Shown here: piece by piece, positions 34,174-45,058 of the stretch
Numbering within the stretch: the first letter of the stretch is position 1
How the letters are laid out: the number at the start of each line of letters is the position of its first letter
Assembly: GCA_019137255.1 (NCBI GenBank)
Contig: WPDH01000139.1
Location: forward strand, 1-64,000
Origin: Corinectria fuckeliana
Taxonomy: Eukaryota; Ascomycota; Sordariomycetes; Hypocreales; Nectriaceae
Length of the DNA: 64,000 bases
Direction: 5' to 3'
Translations under genes and position numbers: made by a program
The notes under the pieces: model-generated
The model's input: the letters and a program-made list of their open reading frames with translations, nothing else
Told to the model about the DNA's origin: nothing
The model's database searches: none

Positions 34174-35937
34174 TCAAGGCTCATTGCCATCTCTCGGCTT
34201 CCCCCTCGGAGGCCCAAAGTCCATCCTCCAATACGACCCATTCGCGGGCTCCGCGAGCGCGTCCGCCGACCGACACCCCGGGTTCCAGTGATCGTCGGCG
34301 TTGCCAAACGGCCACATGGCGATGAACAGCACCTCGCCTGCCGGGCACGGCTGCTCCTGCGCCCATGTCGTCCACGCAAGCTCCTCCATCAGTCGCTGCA
34401 CGACTATCCGCCCGATCTTGGCAGCCTTCTGCAGCCCTGAGTCGTCCTTGTCTTCGTCGGTGGGCGCTGCGTCGTATAGCAGCTCTCGGACCGAGAAGAG
34501 GGTGCTGCAGACGTTCTCCATCACGGCATCAATCGACGTGAAGATGAGTTCGTCCTCGAGGCTCCACTTCTCCCAGTTTATCGTCGCCGGCCGCAGGAAG
34601 TGTTTTCGGCATCGGAAAATGGCGTCGGCCGTCCTGTTCACCTCCTCCTCCTCCTCCTCCTCCGCCGCCACGAAAGAGACATCGTCGGGCAAGGCCGGGG
34701 CGTCGTACCATGTCGCGGTGGTGGATTCAACCTCGTCTACGAAGTGTTGCCACGATAGCGAATCTGACGCCATCGATTCGATCCGCCTGGCAAACCGGCC
34801 CACGATGAGGTCAGCGACGCCTTGCCAGTTGACTGTGAACCTGCGGGGCTGGCTGACTATGCTTGCCAGGTAGGTCTTTATGTCCTTCAAGTCGCGTTGG
34901 CCGGCCGATTCAAGTCGCACAAGGTCCGGTCGGTCGATGTCGCTGCTGGTAATGTTGATATCGAAGAAAAGCCCCGACACCATGGATGAAAAGTCGATTC
35001 GAAGTCGGTCGCCGCTGAGGCCATTGTAACGCTCTCCGATGGCCCTCGCCCATTGGAACATGCTCAGGGAGTCATCTTGGACCTCGTCCTCTGGCAGAAG
35101 GGTCCGCGTCATGCTGATGAGGCTCAGGCCGTTGGTGAAGTCGCACTGGATGACCTCGAAGCCCGCCTCCATGCGTACCAGGCCGTCGAAGCCCCATTCG
35201 CCAGCCAGGTCGCAAAGATCCAGGGCTCGAGGGAGCTCGTCGAAGCCCTCTCGCCCATGGTTGGTGGCGTTCTCGCGGAGGAGGAGGTCTTGAGAGTCTA
35301 GTGTACCCATGGTGGTCTTTCCGGCACTCATGCCGTCGATATACAGCAGGTTCAAGTCACGATTTGCCTGGTATGTGTGAAGGTAACCCCGGATGTTCTT
35401 GTTTCCGTCGGGACCACCTGGGCCGTGACCATGGTGACGGCGCCGTAGCTCATGTCGGGTCTCTTCGCCTCCCGAAAGAGGTTCCTGGTGGTTCGAATCT
35501 CTGTCTAGTGGAGGCGGCGGAGGACGGCTTGGGTCACCGGCTTGCCCGTCCTTGGGAGGAGGGCGCTTCGGAGCATCCGGACCTCTGTCTCCTGGAGGAG
35601 GCCTTCTCTTCCCGCCCCTGAATAAGCGTGCAAAGCCCTCGGCGTGCTCGATCTCAAAGGCTAACCACTCAGGCCCCTGCGGTATCGTGTTGTTGCGGGC
35701 CCCGTGGAAGAGCAAGGTGCCCATGGGCATCACGGCCGGGAAGAAGCTGAAGCCATTGTGATAGAGCGAAGACCCCCACTGCCTGCCTGCGGAGTGAATC
35801 GCGTTGAAGATGCGGTTTGCGTTTTCCTCGGAACTCCGGTGGTTTGGCTGTATGGGTTTATCGGCGGGGAAGCCGCTGGCGCCACTCACGGCGACGGTGA
35901 GGGCAAGCAGCAGATTGCCGAGGGTTGAGGGAATCAT
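34174..35937 (-). CDS. Large secreted protein of unknown function
   Basis: A single exon gives 587 residues. A clear signal peptide (SLG-type core LLLALTVAVSGASG) ends near residue 22. The middle has a Pro/Arg-rich insertion (about residues 110-180) with runs such as RPPPPPLDRDS and RRRHHGHGPGGPDG. The folded parts are before it (HSAGRQWGSSLYHNGFSFFP) and after it (GYLHTYQANRDLNLLYIDGM, GWGF-type and NGLSLISMTRTLLP). An acidic run of seven Glu near residue 425 and Cys residues in the C-terminal third follow. I recognise this as a type of long secreted fungal protein with no known activity, but I cannot name a domain. It has no transmembrane segment or GPI signal. The ATG context is good (GCCATGATT). 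Confidence 0.8.
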   Translation of the reverse strand: MIPSTLGNLLLALTVAVSGASGFPADKPIQPNHRSSEENANRIFNAIHSAGRQWGSSLYHNGFSFFPAVMPMGTLLFHGARNNTIPQGPEWLAFEIEHAEGFARLFRGGKRRPPPGDRGPDAPKRPPPKDGQAGDPSRPPPPPLDRDSNHQEPLSGGEETRHELRRRHHGHGPGGPDGNKNIRGYLHTYQANRDLNLLYIDGMSAGKTTMGTLDSQDLLLRENATNHGREGFDELPRALDLCDLAGEWGFDGLVRMEAGFEVIQCDFTNGLSLISMTRTLLPEDEVQDDSLSMFQWARAIGERYNGLSGDRLRIDFSSMVSGLFFDINITSSDIDRPDLVRLESAGQRDLKDIKTYLASIVSQPRRFTVNWQGVADLIVGRFARRIESMASDSLSWQHFVDEVESTTATWYDAPALPDDVSFVAAEEEEEEEVNRTADAIFRCRKHFLRPATINWEKWSLEDELIFTSIDAVMENVCSTLFSVRELLYDAAPTDEDKDDSGLQKAAKIGRIVVQRLMEELAWTTWAQEQPCPAGEVLFIAMWPFGNADDHWNPGCRSADALAEPANGSYWRMDFGPPRGKPRDGNEP

Positions 35938-38926
35938 GGCTATCGCCGACCAAAAACGAGCAAAATAAAAAAAGAAGCAAGGCTATGAGATGGAAATAAT
36001 ATTAGGATCGAAGAAAACTCCCTCGAGGGTGGAACCGCCGGTGCCCTCGGTCCTAACGCGATTCCCTTTGGACGTAATCGTCGTCGTCGTCGTCGTCAGC
36101 CGCGCGTCCAGCCCACTCGGAAACCGATCTTATCCGGCCACCCGCACTAACGCTGGCAGCTGTAGATTGATACGCGGCAGCTGGGAACGTCTTGCGCACT
36201 CTAGAGTATTGTCATGGAGTCGGTTTTCAGCAATCCGCAAACGTTTTGTCGGCGTCGCATCAAGGCGCATTAAGGAGGTATTTGTGGAGGAAGGGTCGGG
36301 ACAGAGTTTGAGAAACCCGTACATAGGAATCCATGATGAACCTAGTCTTGCGAATGGCCTCAAGTCAGATTTCAAGGTTGCAACACCAACAGAGCGAATC
36401 GATAACGGATTGTTGACACGTGCTCGGCCCACTGCGATTGAAGGGAGATGATCTGTGAGAATCGTGGATTGCAACGCCCAAGTTGCCAAGCTAAGAGTGT
36501 GCGTGGGCAACGGATTGGCGTGGGGTCGTCGATCGTGGGTTCCACGGTCCCACCGCAGCTCGCTCGCGGCGCCGGAAGAGGTCCCTAGTGCGATTTGGTC
36601 TTCTCCGCTGTCATCCCGATGTTCAAGCACCAACGTCCGATGAGAGAAGTGGCCTCTTTTTTTGTTTGCCCGTGGGGTTCAGGACAGTAAACGACCCGAC
36701 AGCCGTGTCAAGGGACAGGGACTCGCAGGCAAATGGCGATGCTGGCAGTGGGACGATTGGGCGCGATGCAGGCTCTGGCATTGGAGGGCACACCGCCGGC
36801 GGGTGCCTCAAGTCTCGGTCAGAGGCGAGTAATCTGAGGCCATGGCGAAGAAGACGGGTTGCTCGGCAGACAGCTCAACACCTACTAGTAGTAACCCGGC
36901 AGCGGTGGACTCGGTGAGTTGCGTGCGTTGGAGGCTGCATCATACGATGGATGGCCGGCAGCTGACCAGTGCCCAGGTAGACAAAGCCACAGGGTCGTAC
37001 GAAATGCTGTACGTACCGGCGGGCCTGAGATGATTTGCTCTCCCGGAGGTGCAAGTGCAACGAGAAGGTGCCTGTTCTGTTGGAGCCATGTGTCGCATCC
37101 AGGCTGAGGGATGAGCTCGACGGTTCGAGGCCTCTTTGTTCAGTCCATGGGATCCCTGAGGCGAGGCTCTGCTGTGGCTGGATCGAGCAGCTGGTAACTC
37201 GGTGGAATACCTTGCTGTCTCCTGGGTTGAAGGACACCCCATCCACTCTGTTCGTGGTCTGCAACTTGGAAGCTTAGGTAGGTAATCTCACGTACAGTTA
37301 CGCATTACGCATCACACACACACATACATACATACATACATACATACACACACACGCAAACTCACCTGCATCTCGCATGCCTCAGCTATAACTGTAGCGA
37401 TCCAGTAAGACAGCCCGAGAAGATCAACAAAACACAGTGGGACCCCTTAGAACTGTGGAACGCCCTGTGGAACCCCCCGAGCCCCCGGGCGGCTCAGTGC
37501 AGTTCCACCTCATGCAGCGCGGGGTTCGGGGCGCTACGGCTACAGGCGGGGCATAACGTGGGCCGCGATGGCCTGAAGGACGGGTGGTGATGGAATGGAA
37601 TCTCGAAAAGTAAAACCCGTCATTTGACGTTTCGAGAAAACCTTCCGAACGAGAACGGCCGCCCGCTGCCCTCGGGCGACTCGGATTAGGACGCTGGCCT
37701 GCCACGTGATGACGCTGTGGCTGAAGCCGACAACACACCTAATCTACTCATGCCCCTCTTCGGGGGGCCTCAAAGTTGGTCACGTTCCCCCCCCCCCAAC
37801 TCATACTGATAGTCACGGCTTCAGATGCAGGCAAACACACCTTATACCCGCTTGTGTCAGGTACAGTCCGCGGTGCCGGGAAACCTACGAAAGGCGCTGA
37901 CACGCACATCCGCATCCCCGTATCCCAGGGCAAAGATCGAATAATCGACTGGACTCCTCAAGAACTTGCATTTGGCAGCTTGCAATCCCGTTCCGCCTTG
38001 TGACCTCACTGTGCATATTCCAATATCAGACCACCATCCACCTCCGCGTCACCTTTCGCCTCGATTTCCCTTTCCTCCCCCCTTAAAATTCCCCTCGACT
38101 TTAGTGATCCGGCAGCGTCGTTCCCATTGACCCAAAAAGTAAACAAAAATCACCGATAGCCACGACAACGACCGACATCTCCCAAAACACCATCCGAGCT
38201 TCATCAGGTGTTCACCAAAGCACCCTACCATCTCTCTGGGGACCCAATCTCTCAGCCCCCGAACAGCGGCCCCCGACAAATACCTTGCAATACGGGCTCG
38301 TCGTTCAGGCACCGCTCAACGTGACCGTTTTTTAACCCACCACCGCCCGTCTCCGGCACGCCACCCGTCTCCTCACCTTGCGGCATATCGTCTGCTCACC
38401 TCGTCACCTCGTCTCGAACCCCACGCCTCCCACTCACTCCCTGTCCTGCTACCCTCCAGCCCTTCCGACCCTGTCCTGTAAGTTGCTTCCATGCTACCCT
38501 TTACCGCCTTGCCGCCCTATGTACCATACCGCCACCACGTTCTGGCATCCCCTCGCCCCCTTTCTCAGCGACCCACGCTGACGGGCTGACCAGGGTTGCA
38601 TCTTGGGTCCAGTGTCTTTCCATCTGCAGATTCTCCCGGGCGACGCCTTGTCCGTTCCCCTGACCCCCAATCTCTTAGTATAGCCATCACCTCAGGGGTA
38701 CCTCTGTAGACGCCTCTCACGCTCCACAACTCTTCCGATACCGACCTCCTTCTCACCACCGCCTTTTGGCTGCCAGAGCTGTCTTACCGGGGGCTCAAGA
38801 CTATATCTATCGCCTCATCCACCCTCAGTTCGAAGGTGATACTTTGATTATATCCGTCAACCTCCAGTCACTCTTCCATCTTGTTTCACATACCATCCCC
38901 GCCCAACCACAATCACCCCCGCAATC
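35938..38926. other. 3 kb non-coding region upstream of the trehalose phosphorylase gene
   Basis: No gene was found on either strand. The last 900 bases are C/T-rich and probably include a long leader. Several CCCCT pentamers, the core of the fungal stress response element, occur between 37440 and 38670, but in such C-rich DNA they could be chance. A CA/CATA microsatellite lies at 37312-37355. Confidence 0.5.
37312..37355 (+). repeat. CA/CATA microsatellite
   Basis: CA units, then about six CATA units, then CA units again lie in non-coding DNA. Confidence 0.9.
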
Positions 38927-41477
38927 ATGCCTCACAACCCGGTCCGCAAGTTCTCCACGGGAGCTTCCTCCCATCGCAAGAGGCAGATGAGCCTTATTGT
39001 CGAGAAGGAAGGTCAGCTTGGAGCAGCTCTCACTGTAAGTTGGCTTTTGCGAGTTCCATACACCTCCTGTCAAGTCCCCAAAGTCCATTCGATTCCAGGG
39101 ACTAATACGATATCAGACCCTGTACCTAGGCATCTCTTGCGTCTTCTCCGACGACCACACCGCCGTTGTCGCCCTAGCCATCCACGACACTACCTACCTC
39201 CTCGACTTCTCCGTCAAGCACATCGTCCTCGAGGAAGATTTGCGCCAGGGCAACGATCTCATTGCCGACCATATCATCAAAGAAGTGCAGAACTATGAGC
39301 ACGAGAACTTTGTTAAGTTCATCGGTGCTGGTCTTCCCACTTCGCTCAAGTACATGAGCCCTACCCTCTGCTCACGCCTCTGGCTCGAGCTCGACATCAT
39401 CCCCGTTGTCCTACGACCAGATGGCGAGACCAAGGAAAAGAACTTTTGGGACGTCAAGCGAGTCGATGAGCAGGCTGATTCCATGGTCCGCAAGTGTATC
39501 CTGTAAGTCCTTTGGCGTTTTGCTTTTGCCTACTGAATTGTCTTGCTAATATTACGACTTAAGCAATTTCGGTCCCTCTTTGGTCCCTCTGCTGCAGGTC
39601 GGCTGGAGGGGTATCGTTCAGACTGATGCTGGCTTCCGAGTCCACCTCACCACCGTCCAGGACCACAAGAATACATGCGGTGTCTCTACATGGAACACCA
39701 TGCAGCTTTTCGCTAACCAGCTCCGCGAGAAGAAGACCAAGGTCGCCTTCTTCAGCAGCACTCCCCAGGGAGGAGGTGTTGCTCTCATGCGACACGCCCT
39801 TGTCCGTCTCTCTCGTCTGCTAGGTGTCGACCTGGTCTGGTACGGTACGTACTCCCAAAATAATGGCCAACCCGGCACGTACATTGTTCTGACAGGTTTG
39901 CAGTTCCTAAGCCGCGACCTGGCGTCTTCCGAATCACCAAGAATGTGCACAACATTCTTCAAGGCGTCAGCCACCCCGACCAGCGCATCTCGTCCGAGGA
40001 AAAGGCCTCCATCATCGGCTGGATTGAGGAAAATGCCAACCGATACTGGCTTTCCGAGGGCGGTCCCCTGCGTCCCCCAGAGGAGGGCGGTGCCGATGTT
40101 ATCATCGTGAGTCAATCCCATCAACCCCAGATTCCGAATCCCCCACCTTGAATCTGGGGTAGCGTCCCCGCAAATACCCTTGTCCGCCGACCATCAGAAG
40201 TGGGCGATGATGGCTAACTCTAGTCTAGATCGACGATCCCCAAATGCCCGGTCTTATTCCCCTGATCAAAAAGGTCACCCCTAACCGCCCGGTCCTCTAC
40301 CGGTCACACATCCAGATCCGAAGCGATCTCGTCGCCGTCGAGGGCTCTCCCCAGGCCGATATCTGGGACTTCCTCTGGGGCAACATCCAGCAGGCCGACA
40401 TGTTCATCAGCCACCCCATTCCCAAGTTTGTGCCACACAACGTTCCCCGCGAGAAGGTTGTCTACCTGCCCGCCACGACGGATTGGCTCGACGGCCTGAA
40501 TAAGCCCATGAACAAGTGGGACACTGGCTACTACGGCCACATCTACAATCATCAGTGTCTCTCCCAGCGAATGTAGGTTTTTGTCAGGATGTAAATTCGA
40601 ATACCGCTAACATCTGAAAGGACTCCTCTTGAATGGCCGAACCGTACGAATTCTGATCGGCTACGTATTTTTGTCTGTTGCTAACCGAATCTTTATAGGC
40701 AAGTACATTGCCCAGGTCGCTCGATTTGATCCCGCCAAGGGCATCCCGACGGTCATCGATTCGTACGCCGAGTTCCGACGCCAGTGCGACCAGGCTGGCA
40801 TCACCGACGTTCCCCAGCTCGTTGTGTAAGTACAGTCCTTCTTTTCTTTGGACATTCCACTAACCTTGAACAGTTGCGGCAACGGCTCCATCGACGACCC
40901 CGATGCCACCATCATCTTTGACCAGACCATGAACCAGCTCGAGACTCACTACCCCGACCTGATCCCCGACTGCAGCATCATACGCCTGGAGCCCAACGAC
41001 CAGCTGCTCAACATGGTCATCGCCAATGCCCACGTCATCCTGCAGCTCTCCACCCGCGAAGGATTCGAGATCAAGGTCTCCGAGGCCCTCCACGCCGGCG
41101 TGCCCGTCATCTGCTCCAACGAGGGCGGCATCCCGACCCAAGTCAAGGAGAACGTCAATGGCTTCCTCGTCACCCCCGGCGACTACAAGGCCGTCGCCGC
41201 CCACCTCATGGACCTCTTCACAGACGAGGACCTGCACAAGAAGATGAGCTACGAGGCCCGCCACGGCGTCAGCGACGAGGTCGGCACCGTCGGAAACGCC
41301 CTTGGCTGGTTCTACCTCGCGGCCAAGTTCGCCGAGAACGGCGTCAAGCCCGGCCTGCCCGGCAACGACCAGTGGGTCAATGACATGGCCCGCAACGAGG
41401 CCGGTATCCCCTACACCGAAGGCGAAAACCGCCTGCCCCGACGCTACACCCAGAAGGCGGCCGAGGATGATGAGTAG
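38927..41477 (+). CDS. ccg-9: Trehalose phosphorylase/synthase, CCG-9 type (GT4)
   Basis: Eight exons (38927-39034, 39117-39502, 39564-39844, 39904-40106, 40229-40572, 40621-40643, 40699-40825, 40874-41477) join in phase to 691 residues. Exon 6 is only 23 bases, encoding TPLEWPNR. Recognisable blocks are RGIVQTDAGFRVHLTTVQDH and RPVLYRSHIQIRSDL in the N-terminal half, and the glycosyltransferase-4 block TREGFEIKVSEALHAGVPVI near residue 550, with the paired Glu residues that bind the sugar-phosphate. This is the filamentous-fungal retaining trehalose phosphorylase/synthase known as clock-controlled gene 9 in Neurospora. It interconverts trehalose plus phosphate with glucose and glucose-1-phosphate in the cytosol and supports conidiation and stress tolerance. 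A C/T-rich leader with several CCCCT motifs precedes it. The copy appears intact. Confidence 0.93.
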
Positions 41478-43292
41478 TAGATCTCGGGTTCTCTCGCGCT
41501 CCGGATATGGTAGAGGCGGATAGAAGAGTCAAGGGATATAAGATTCCGTAGAATTGGGATGGATGGTTCATGATCATGATCGGGACGCCACTGGCTGTGG
41601 TCGAGACGAATTCCACTCAACGTCGTTTTATTGCTAAGATTATGGGATGCCACGTATTGAGGTGGCTTGATGATTTAGATACAATTGATTCTGTTGTAAT
41701 GAATGTTGAACTGTGACGATTGGCAATTAGCTATGCACCGATGACACCAACCATCATCCCAAGCGTTTATTGCCCACTGCCCACTTCCAAACCTCTCTAA
41801 AACACTTAGCTTTATAAAGGTCTAGTATCAGACGTACCTTCCTTAAGATCCTAGAGCATTTAGATCATGGCCTGCCAGGCCCACAAGCAGAAACGTCTCC
41901 ATTGAGAAGAGTCGCATACGAGGCTGGCGATGAATCGGAGCTTACAGTTACAAAAATTCAGATGGCAGAAATAAGGACATTTACGATATATTCGAAGATT
42001 GTCGGCATGGCTCGTTCATTCTGTTTCATTAGAAGCAAAGAGCCTTTGCGATGGACTCGTCAGCGATTTGCGAGTATACATCACTGTTCGTTTGTTTGTT
42101 TTGCTTCATTGGCGGCACCAGATCATGCTAGCATAATATAGCAGGGATCAAAGGGATATGTGCAATGAGAGCTTCGGCGAGGGAGACATGAAGCTGTCGC
42201 TAGTATCAATCCAAGCCTCCTTGTCGATCTCTAATAAAGTAGACTACTGTGCAAAAAAAAGAAAAAAAAGAGACGTTCATATTAGCTTCTGAGGTAGCTC
42301 TCACTTGGGGATTACTGGATCCTAGATAGAATTGCTGACAACCTGCCCTAAAAAGCTCCCTTTCATCAATTCAGTAGCAGTCGTCGCTGTTATTGCCTAC
42401 TTTGACCTAACGATTCAAGAGGTGAGAACGCGATATGAAAGAGGTATTCCTAGACAGCGACGAGCTGACACCTGTGACTGTCATTCGGAGCACAGTCGTG
42501 ATCAGACGCTTCTTGCAAGCAGTCCAGATGGCGTCTGAACAGCGAGCCGAACGCTAACTTGTTTATCTTCTGTCGTAGCTTCATCTAGAATATCTTCCTG
42601 CAAGTTTTGTATTAGGCTCACTCTTCAAGGTAACACGTCGCGGGTCTCAGGAAAGGTTTATCGTGGCAGGTAATGGGTACCTGGACGCGCCTCGCCTAGG
42701 TACTAGTCTGACGAGCCCAAGTCAGAAAATAGAGTGGCATGATTACATGTCGTTGCGTTTGTCTCGGCGACTGGGGCTGTCTTAATTTGTCTCGTGACGC
42801 AGATTAAGAGCATAGACGTAAAACTGCACTGTTACTTGTGGGAACTTGAGTATCCTCACGGTTAAAATGAATGGTAGTAGAGGTGGTCGGAATTGGCGAT
42901 GGGCAGGGTAACTAGGACAACTACCTAACCAAGTGAGTCTTTTAATACAGGTAGATGTAGATAGGTGTAGATAGATTTTGTCATGGCTCCAACGATTAAA
43001 GGGTTTTTCATCTTCAAGATCCCCAACCGTTGATTCATCTGTCAATTCTTCAATGGCCCGGCTGAAGGTCTAGGGTAAGCTCTTTGCCGCAGCCTCACCG
43101 CCCGCATTGTCTGTTGTCTCACCTCATCGTTTCGGTTCGGATACTTCCAGTCTTGACAATCGCAAGGCTCGCGGACGCAACAGCAATCTGCACCGGGGAC
43201 TGACGAGATATCTCGCTCCATCTGCAGGCTCTCATTGCTTACTTGAGCCGAACCGGAAACCTCTAACCCGGGGTACCCATCGCCCACCGACA
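41478..43292. other. Intergenic region, no gene seen
   Basis: The 3' flank of the trehalose gene and the upstream region of the membrane protein gene, both plus strand. Base composition is more A/T-rich than the genes. No RNA gene was recognised. Confidence 0.5.
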
Positions 43293-44336
43293 ATGGGCTC
43301 CTCAGACATCGCCCCGGCCACAGCGCCAACCTGGCTCGTCCCAGCCTCGACGGCCTGCCTCGGGACCGGCATCGCCTTCTGGCTGGCCGCCTACGTGCTC
43401 ATGGTGCGCCGCTCCCTCGCCACCAAGGCCACGCCGGCGCCGCTGCTCGCCCTCGCCCTCAACCTCTCGTGGGAGGTGGTCTACGCCGGCGCCGTGTGCG
43501 AAGCCCCCGTCGAGCTCTTGGGCTTCACGCTGTGGCTGCTGCTCGACATGCCCGTGCTGTACGCGACGCTGAAGACGGCGCCGCGCTCCTTCGCCGCCTC
43601 GCCCCTCGTCGCCCGCAACGTCCCGCTGCTGCTCGCCGTCATGTTCGCCTTCGGCCTCGTCGGCAACGCGCTCTTCGTGTGGTGGTGGCTGAAGGAGCCG
43701 CACCGCGGCTACGGCATCAAGTCGGGCAAGACGTGGAAGGGCCGCGAGGCGCGCGACACGACCGAGCTGGCCTTTTGGTCGGCTGGTGTTGCGCAGATGA
43801 CCTTTAGCGTCGGCGCCTTGGCCATGCTCCTCCAGCGAGGACATTCGGGTGGGCAGAGCTATGCAATCTGGTGAGTCTGTTCTCTCAAGATGCGGTTGTT
43901 TTGCTTGTTCTTCTCCCGAGATGACGGTACTCTACTGCAGCTTCGTGTCAGGCGACGATAGCTGGAAAACCCCAGCGGTCTGGTCACCAACGGACTTTCG
44001 CTGTGACGAGATGCAGATGGAAATTCCGCAGCATACACCCCTATTTCCCACGACGAACCGCGCTGACCGCACGCTATCTTCTGCAGGTTTTGTCGCTTCG
44101 TCGGGACTCTAATGGGACTCCCTGTGACCACTGTGTTGCTGTGGTGGTACTGGCCTGAGGCCCATGGCTTTGTTTTCCATCCACTCGGCATCTTTCTCAT
44201 TGGGACATCGGCTTGCTGTGATATGGCTTACCCCTTTGTGCTGGGCCACGTCCGATCGACAGAGAGGGTTCTCCCCGACGGAACTGTGGTGGCCGGGGAA
44301 TCGGATGAGGGAGCCGACGAGAAAAAGGCCCAATGA
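43293..44336 (+). CDS. Integral membrane protein of the Pyr4/PaxB terpene-cyclase-like family
   Basis: Two exons (43293-43870 and 44087-44336) with a 216 bp intron give 275 residues. About seven hydrophobic segments span the chain, for example LGTGIAFWLAAYVLMV, PLLALALNLSWEVVYAGA, LLLAVMFAFGLVGNALFVWW and LPVTTVLLWWYW. The family has a conserved Glu in the second helix and an Asp near the end; here they are Glu61 in NLSWEVVYA and Asp238 in TSACCDMAYPF. In Pyr4, PaxB and relatives these residues protonate the epoxide of a prenylated substrate to cyclise meroterpenoids or indole diterpenes. No prenyltransferase, monooxygenase or polyketide synthase gene lies nearby, so a biosynthetic role is unproven and it may belong to a broader family with another task. 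An in-frame start about 60 codons upstream is possible, but the ACAATGG at 43293 fits better. Confidence 0.75.
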
Positions 44337-45023
44337 CCAACTCGACCGGTGCCGCAGGAACGAGCATCACACCGCCTGAGGCGAGATAACAGGGTGAGGC
44401 AAAGCCACCGTCCAAGTGTTGGGGCCGATGTTAGACGGCGTTAAGTTACGCGGAAGACGATGGCCGGCATAGCCACCGACTGACGAGGCAAGGCGCCCCA
44501 GGGTGGCGATTTGATTTCCTAAAACAGGCGAATGTTGCAGAATGAGAAAAGTTGATGGGGCAAGACCAGCGTAAGCGCCAGGATCGATGTGCATTGCACG
44601 TTGGTCACATGTGGGTTGTGGGCAAGGATACACAACCAGCCACGAGCCCAAGCATTCGGGATCGAGTTGGTGATACCAAGAACTAGGCAAGCAAGCAAGG
44701 GCAAAAAAAGGACAGAGCCAACGGATCGGTCAAATTCATCTGGCTTTAACCTCCGTCGATCGCCGCACCACCAAGATAGTCTCTTGATATCATCACATCT
44801 CCCGTGCAAGGAAGACGGTGGCGCAGAGTCCTGTCTGCTACTGCTGTGGTTTGGGAGCAATTGAAGCAGCGTTAGCGTGCCACGGAGCTGCCACCTTCTG
44901 TTGGACGAAGCGTGGCGTTTGTGATATGTGATAACCCCGGCAGATCGAAGTTTAGAGCCAACAGCTCTTGCAGGAACCCAGACTAGGTTGGTTGATGAGA
45001 AGCAACCTTTTTGAGGCCAGGGC

Positions 45024-45058
45024 CACGGCTCACGGCTCACGGCTCACGGCTCACGGCT
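45024..45058 (+). repeat. Five tandem CACGGCT heptamers
   Basis: Five perfect copies of a 7 bp unit lie head to tail in the gene-poor block. Confidence 0.95.

Noticed and set aside
43302..43844. Minus-strand frame opposite the membrane protein
   Set aside because: Charged, Gly/Arg/Glu-rich mirror of the hydrophobic plus-strand gene.
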